Shown: piece after piece, positions 58,709-64,000 of the stretch
Layout: every line of letters begins with the position of its first letter
Numbering within the stretch: position 1 is the first letter of the stretch
Assembly: GCF_030272615.1 (NCBI RefSeq)
Contig: NC_081407.1
Span: forward strand, 269,423,870-269,487,869
From: Cryptomeria japonica
Lineage: Eukaryota; Streptophyta; Pinopsida; Cupressales; Cupressaceae
Direction: 5' to 3'
Length of the DNA: 64,000 nt
Made by a program: the position numbers and the translations under genes
Notes under the pieces: generated by a model
What the model was told of the DNA's origin: nothing
Database searches by the model: none
Seen by the model: only the letters and a program-made list of their open reading frames with translations

Positions 58709-59080
58709 TATCAACTTTTGCTCAAATTTGCAGGACAGCGCCGTATCGACATTTTACTGCTAATTCCAGGTCTGCAACTTCATCCTATATCCCTATCTCA
58801 GTTTATAAGCGAATCTTTCTCACTTTCTATGCATTCCTAGCTTAACCATTCTATCTACATTCTTTACAAAAGAGGGTAGCCTTGCTGTCTTAACCCTTGA
58901 AACTCATTTAGAATCCAATCTTGCATTGTGTGGGATTGGATCTTGTGGGTTTCAACCCCTCTTTTGAATGTAAAGTCTCCTTAAGTGAAAACCATCAACC
59001 CTAGCCACCTCCCTTCTCTCTCCTTGGAGTTGGAAGAGGGGAGAGCAACTAGGGTTCGATCGATTTTTCGCTTTACATTT

Positions 59081-59098
59081 TGGTGAACCCGACGTGAA
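59081..59098 (+). promoter_or_regulatory. Primer-binding site complementary to tRNA-Trp
   Basis: TGGTGAACCCGACGTGAA is the reverse complement of the 3' end of plant tRNA-Trp (TTCACGTCGGGTTCACCA), as I know that sequence. Confidence 0.8.
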
Positions 59099-59478
59099 CA
59101 TCCTTTCTGATTATTCATGGTTAGATTTGAAAATTGGATTCCTTGATTACATTTCCATGTTTGATCTTTTGCAAATTTTAGAGGTTGATTGCATAAAAAC
59201 CCTAAAATTTTCTTTCTAGAAATTGAACTTGTGAAATATTTAATTGTTAATGCTTGTTTCAAATCTGCCCTTCTATTACAAATTATCAAGTCATATTTGT
59301 AATTTAATTTTGAAAATTAAGTGGTTAAGTGTCAAAACCCTAATTTTTGAAACCCTCTTGATTCAACCTTTGTCCGACAATTTCACTGGTCAAAACATCT
59401 CCAAATCAGCTGTAACTTTGGATTCCATAATAAAATCACAATATCTTTCATCCCTGAAAATTTGGAAAAAAGTTGCGA

Positions 59479-59508
59479 GGACCGTGTGCACTCCGAGCGC
59501 CATCATCC
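59479..59508 (+). repeat. Stem-loop motif, copy 3 (in leader)
   Basis: GGACCGTG and CATCATCC pair at six of eight positions, counting a wobble, around TGCACTCCGAGCGC. Confidence 0.5.
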
Positions 59509-60100
59509 CCGACATTTTTTCCGAAATTTTGGGAGCGAGATCTTACTGTATTTTTCTGCTAAAATCCAGAATTTTGGCTGATTTTATCAATTATAACACT
59601 TTCAAAATTACAGTCAAAGTTGGTCTTGTGATTGCTTGGTTTAGGGCTTCTAATTATTCAAAAACCATTGAAATTGAAATTTTGTGTCAAAATTGTGTTC
59701 TTACTGTCATAAATCTGAAAAGTGTGTTTGCATTCATTCGAAATTTCAGTGCTTTATTCAAAATTATTGCAATTTGTGACTTTTGAAATTAAGTGCTTAA
59801 TTACAACAACTTTGATTTCCGCTTCCAAAATTGAATTTTGCATGAAATTGAGTCAATTTTTAAATTTCAAAACTTGCATTGCTTTTGGTATTCCCTCTAA
59901 AATCATAAAATTCAAAATTTCAGTTTCCCTCTCTTTTTCAAAATTCAAATTTTGCATTTTTCGACAATCTTGGTAGGGTTCAATTTTGAGATTGCAACTT
60001 TAATTTGGCCTATCTACAGATCGTAAAATCACCCAATTTTTTCAGATTAGCTTTAAATCATCATAACTTTCATCCCTGCAAATTTCAAAAAAAGTTGCAA

Positions 60101-60130
60101 GGACCGTGTGCACTCCGAGCGCCACGGTCC
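60101..60130 (+). repeat. Stem-loop motif, copy 4 (in leader)
   Basis: GGACCGTG and CACGGTCC form a perfect 8 bp stem around the 14-base loop TGCACTCCGAGCGC. Confidence 0.75.
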
Positions 60131-60348
60131 CGGACATTTTTTCCGAAATTTCGGGAGACTGTCGTGATTGCATTTAACAGCTTAAATCTAGAAGATTGGC
60201 TGATTTTACTGAAATTTGCTACCTCTTAATTCAAAAATCTTCTCTCCCTTTCTAGTGCATGAGTTTTACAACAATAAGCCCTACTTACACTATTCCCGTT
60301 AGATGAAGCCGTAGAATTAAGTCTTTCCGAGGTTTAACTACCGAGGAG

Positions 60349-61820
60349 ATGGAACCTAATTTGAATAGCCTTTTTAACGAGGACATGGGTAATTCCTCTA
60401 ATCCTCCTAATGATGAAGAAGCTCTCCATGAGGTTTCTATAGAACAACTTGTGATATTGGATAACCAATTTGACGATTTTCGACAATGGATGTCTCAAGA
60501 ATACCCCGATAGTCAAGCTCTTCCTTTAATTGAGGGTCTAAAACGCATGCTTCAAAGTGATAAGAATGGAATTGATATTTTGCGTGGTATTGCACACATT
60601 GTGGATTCAAATGTGATGCCTATAAAGAGTTGTGCCGAAACTTTAGGTTATACACAACCTCCCACTCAAGTCAATCATTCTATTCCTTTGACAACTTCTA
60701 TTGCTAGCATACCTACCTTTACATCAAACATAATGACTACTTCTATACAAGACATTCCGCCTATGATCACTAGTCATGGGGGCAATCCTTCCTCTTCAAT
60801 TAATCCTCTTCCTTCATTTAATCCGACTTCTTCATTCATGTTCCTTCAATGAGTGTCCCTATTACATCTCCACAAATGAACATGATGCAAGGAGGCAATT
60901 CATTCAACCATTCCATTCCTCGTTGTAGTGTTCCTCCTGTCCAATCATCTCCTATGACTAACTATCATAGTGTCCCGCCACCTTACTCTTTACCTTCTTT
61001 CAATAACATAACACCTCCATCTCAATCTAACACATCTAATATGAATTCTTCGACTAAAGCGACCATTAACAATCTTGCACAAACTGTCTCTTCTTTACAG
61101 CAACAAATTGCCTCTATGAATCAATCTAAGTTTAGTGTGCCCACATTTGATGTTGCAAGCCCACTTTCTCTTGACATTGTTCGAGCTATCCCTCCTAAAC
61201 ATGTTGAAATCCCACATTTGGAGCTTTATAATGGTAAAGGTGATCCTCTAACACATGTTAAGACTTTTCAAACAATATGTACCAATTTTGCTTATGACCA
61301 AAGGTTGCTTGCAAAACGATTTACTAGAACATTAAGAGACAAAGCCCTACAATGGTATTGCTCGTTGCCTTCTTATTCTATTACTTCTTTTGAACAACTC
61401 GCAAATGCTTTTATTCAACAATTTCAAAACAATATAAGTCCTAAAGTTACTTTGATTGATTTAATGCATTGTAAACAAGGTGTTAAAGAAAAAGTGACTG
61501 ATTTCATTGGTAGATATAAGCATTTGTATGCTCAAATTTCTTTTCCAGTGCCTGACAATGATATTCAAAGAATCTTTATTTCTAATTTACAAAAAGATAT
61601 TCGAGACAAACTCCTGTTTTCTGAGTTTACTTCTTTCCAACAGTTGTGTGCAACTCTTCACAATTATCAACTGACTGTGAGTCAAATGGAACAATCACAT
61701 CCTATGGCTCCGAGTGATAAGGGTGATAGCAGTCAACAACCATTTGGAAAGTTTAAACCGAATAGAGATTCTATCAAATTCAATGAAAACATCATCAACA
61801 ACAATGTGAATGCAGCATGA
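60349..61820 (+). pseudogene. gag of the right-edge element, in two overlapping frames
   Basis: The first frame (60349-60852, MEPNLNSLFNEDMG) ends at TGA. The second frame (60849-61820) starts with an ATG overlapping that stop as ATGA. The second frame holds the retrotransposon gag domain: LELYNGKGDPLTHVKTFQT, DKALQWYCSLPSYSITSF, LANAFIQQFQ. It ends at TGA 61818-61820. The break may be a frameshift mutation or a reinitiation arrangement. The coding is otherwise unbroken, so this element is younger than its neighbours. Confidence 0.8.
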
Positions 61821-63650
61821 GGTGTGCCTCCTATTTCTAAGTTTTTCAAGAAAGAAAGAAAGTATACTCCTTTGAATGAATCATTGCATAGTATTATGAA
61901 CAAGTTATTGGAACAAAATGTGCTTACTCTTCCTCCTGTAAGGCAAATTGATCCTGCAAAGATTACTTCACCTTATTTTGATAACAAATCTTTTTGTCAA
62001 TTTCATCGTCAACCTGGGCATGATACTGAAAAATGTTTTTCTTTAAAGGGTAAAATTCAAGATTTGATTGATAATAATACTATCTCTGTTTCTGGAGTGA
62101 ATGATAAAGGCAACACATTTGTAGCTCCTCCTAACCAAAATCTTCAGATTTTTACTGATCCATTACCTTCTCATACCTCTAATGCGATTGAGACTAATGA
62201 TTCCTCTCTCTCATCTGATGGTCTTGTGTCTATGACTCCGAATGTGATTAACTTTGTAGAGCAGCAAGAAAACCCTAAAGAACCTTCCATCACATTTGAT
62301 TCTAGTGAAACTATCAGGGCACCCAATGGTCCTTTATACATAGTTGCAAAAGTCAAGAATACACCTTGTCGTGGAGTGCTTATTGATCCTTTGTGCATGG
62401 TTAATGTTATTACTGAAGAATTTCTTTTTACTTTGCAATTGAATCAAGTGATTTATGACAAAACAGATGTGATTGTGAAATTATTTGATGCATTTTCTTC
62501 TCCTGCAATTGGTTCTATTACATTACCTATTGAAGTCCATAACAAATCCCTTGATGTGAGCTTTGCTATTATTCCTTCTTCCGAACAATTTCGTGTGAAG
62601 CTTGGCTATCCTTGGCTATCTTCCATGAAAGCTATTGCTTCTCCTATTCATAAGTGTTTGAAATTTCCCCATAATGGTGAAGTTGTTACTGTCAATCATA
62701 GTCTCTTTAAACCAGCTGAAAGAACTTCTAGTGTTCCTATTGATTATTTTTGGCCTAAACAATTCCAATCTCTTCCTCCGCGAAGTGATCATCTCTTCAA
62801 ATCTTATCAAAAGTGGAAAACAGATATGATCCTATCTTTAAGTGAACCTAGAACACCTAAACTTGATATTTCTATCATTCTTGAGAAGGAAGTTCTTCCT
62901 TTGAAAGATAAAACTAATGTCTTTCCTCAAGAAGATTCCCAACCCATTCCCATGGATGTGACTATGTCTATGCCTAATAAACCTTCTAAAAGTAGACCGA
63001 TACCTCCTCGTCATGATGGACTTGGTCTCCTTCCTAAACCAAAAATTCCTCCTTTATATGGAGCAGTTCCTCCTCCTTCCTTCTATAGAGAGAAGAGACC
63101 TTCCTCTTCTCCTATTATCCAGCCTAAGAGACCACAACCTAAACACCCAAGTGATAAGGATGAGAACATTCCTCCTCCTCAATCTTCTCCACTTCCTACT
63201 AAGACTAGACGAAATCGTTTTGCACATGAACGCCGACGAAAGCGTCATCTTAGGGCTCAAGCAGCTGCTTCTCAAACTTTGCAATCTCCAAAAACACCTT
63301 CAACAAGCATTATTCCATTTTCTCCAAAATCTCCTAAACATAAGATGCATGATGGTCTTGATCCTATACGGGTTAAAGATCCTATTTTTATAAATCTTGA
63401 TGATGCTATAGATGAAAATGTTATTGCTTCTGATAGTGAATATGAACTTGTTGATATTGATAACCATTTATCTAATGAATTTTCTAAAGCACTTATCCTA
63501 GCTCCTAGACAAGAACAACGTGGCTTGGAACATGAACATAGCCCTTGTTTGGATCTTGTGATAGCTCCATCTGCTATGTTGGATGTTCTTCCTCTAGCGT
63601 GTTCCCTGCCTTCCCGAAACATTGATCAGCAAGATCGGGGGGGTAGATGA
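61821..63650 (+). pseudogene. gag C-terminus, degenerate protease and proline-rich extension
   Basis: This is the same frame as 60849-61820 after one TGA. It encodes a long uninterrupted 609-codon stretch. A CxxH-type zinc knuckle CQFHRQPGHDTEKC lies near 62000. A retropepsin-like domain follows at about 62330-62740 (GPLYIVAKVKNTPCRG, LIDPLCMVNVI, LGYPWLSSMKA). The catalytic D-S/T-G is D-P-L, so protease activity is unlikely. After it come about 300 residues rich in Pro, Ser and Lys (SRPIPPRHDGLGLLPKPKIP). No RT domain is present before the stop at 63650. I infer a non-autonomous, gag-supplying family. Confidence 0.75.
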
Positions 63651-64000
63651 CGTGCTAGACTAGTTTCATTAGCATAGCAGATTCTCTCCTCCTCTCTTTT
63701 GTTACTTCTTCTATGTGTTATTCTCATTCTTCTATTTGTTGTCCTTAGTGTTGTCTACTTGAGGACGATGCAAAGCATTGAGATCTCTTTTGGTCTCTCT
63801 CATGTTGACTCAAAAGACACATGTGTTCCCTTCTTCTAGGTGACCTTCCTTGATTGGGGAATGAAGAACAATTATGCATACATACATATGATATATATAT
63901 ACATGACTTATCATACAACATACTGACCCCAAGGAAAGCGAAGTCACCTCGTGCTTTGTGTTTTGTGTCTATTATCCTTGGGTTTATCTCACACTTGGGG
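63651..64000 (+). other. 3' non-coding region of the right-edge element
   Basis: After GGGGGG at the frame end, the sequence is T-rich and non-coding. It contains CTTGAGGACGATGCAAAG, typical of long gypsy 3' spacers. The polypurine tract and 3' LTR are beyond the window. Confidence 0.55.

Larger units (their letters stand above)
57852..59077 (+). repeat. 5' LTR of the right-edge element
   Basis: It begins TGTAGCGTCCTAAAATTGCG and ends CGCTTTACA, three bases before the primer site. It includes a TATA box, a minisatellite and two stem-loop motif copies. The boundary is inferred from TG...CA and the primer site, since the partner LTR is not visible. Confidence 0.75.
59099..60348 (+). other. Leader of the right-edge element, with a duplicated 160 bp segment
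   Basis: Bases about 59440-59595 and 60062-60215 are imperfect direct repeats, 622 bp apart. Each contains CTTTCATCCCTG, AAAAGTTGC, the stem-loop motif, ACATTTTTTCCGAAATTT and TTGGCTGATTTTA. No supported gene is present; the open frames at 59244-59786 and 60005-60229 have no domain. Confidence 0.7.
57852..64000 (+). mobile_element. Large gypsy-type LTR element with gag-protease only in view; 3' end outside the window
   Basis: A 1226 bp 5' LTR (57852-59077) is followed by a tRNA-Trp primer site, a 1.25 kb leader, gag and a degenerate protease with a long proline-rich extension to 63650. Non-coding sequence with CTTGAGGACGATGCAAAGC, typical of 3' regions of large gypsy elements, follows. No RT is seen after protease, so the element looks non-autonomous. 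The 3' LTR is not in the window. Confidence 0.8.

Overview
This window looks like nuclear DNA of a land plant with a large, repeat-laden genome. It is AT-rich, has almost no intact genes, and holds nested Ty1/copia and Ty3/gypsy LTR retrotransposons, LINE and SINE insertions and MITE-like elements. From general recollection of such repeat landscapes and of an intronless multi-pass membrane protein family, I suspect a gymnosperm (conifer-like), but this cannot be proven from the sequence alone.

The non-transposon content is a cluster of copies of one membrane-protein family. The only intact member is a single-exon gene at 29833-31860 (-), encoding 675 residues with about nine hydrophobic segments and a roughly 300-residue soluble C-terminal region. 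Broken relatives are: the last about 40 codons of a copy entering from the left edge (1-127, +); a C-terminal fragment (13282-13452, +); a near-full-length pseudogene (13986-15921, -); and a promoter-to-body deletion fragment (28828-29297, +). Each gene-bearing unit has the same plan: gene, conserved about 300 bp 5' region, array of a 45-50 bp motif, then an AT-rich tail. The units alternate in orientation: A (-) 13986-20005, C (+) 22885-29297, B (-) 29833-33842, and a gene-less D (+) about 51780-55140. A and C form a large inverted duplication of about 6 kb arms around a 2.9 kb spacer.

Mobile elements from left to right: a small LTR element with non-retroviral reading frames (778-3540); a three-fold tandem repeat (3664-5300); a TIR element (5597-6566); copia-1 (6937-11892, TSD CCTAC); a 2.07 kb retro-insertion in unit C (25555-27624, 15 bp TSD); a gypsy chromovirus on the minus strand (33843-50156), itself interrupted by copia-2 (37038-41889, TSD AAAAG) and the gag-protease-only copia-3 (42066-46968, TSD ATACA); LINE ORF1 derivatives (50157-51779 and 52561-53620); a tRNA-like SINE (54701-54982, 14 bp TSD); and the 5' part of a large gag-protease LTR element (57852 to the right edge) whose primer-binding site matches plant tRNA-Trp.

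Intact protein coding is scarce. The intact family gene is the best candidate for host function. The most unusual observations are the alternating inverted gene/array units, a repeated stem-loop with compensatory stem changes in the LTR and leader of the last element, and a 2.07 kb insertion carrying about eleven copies of an imperfect palindromic motif.
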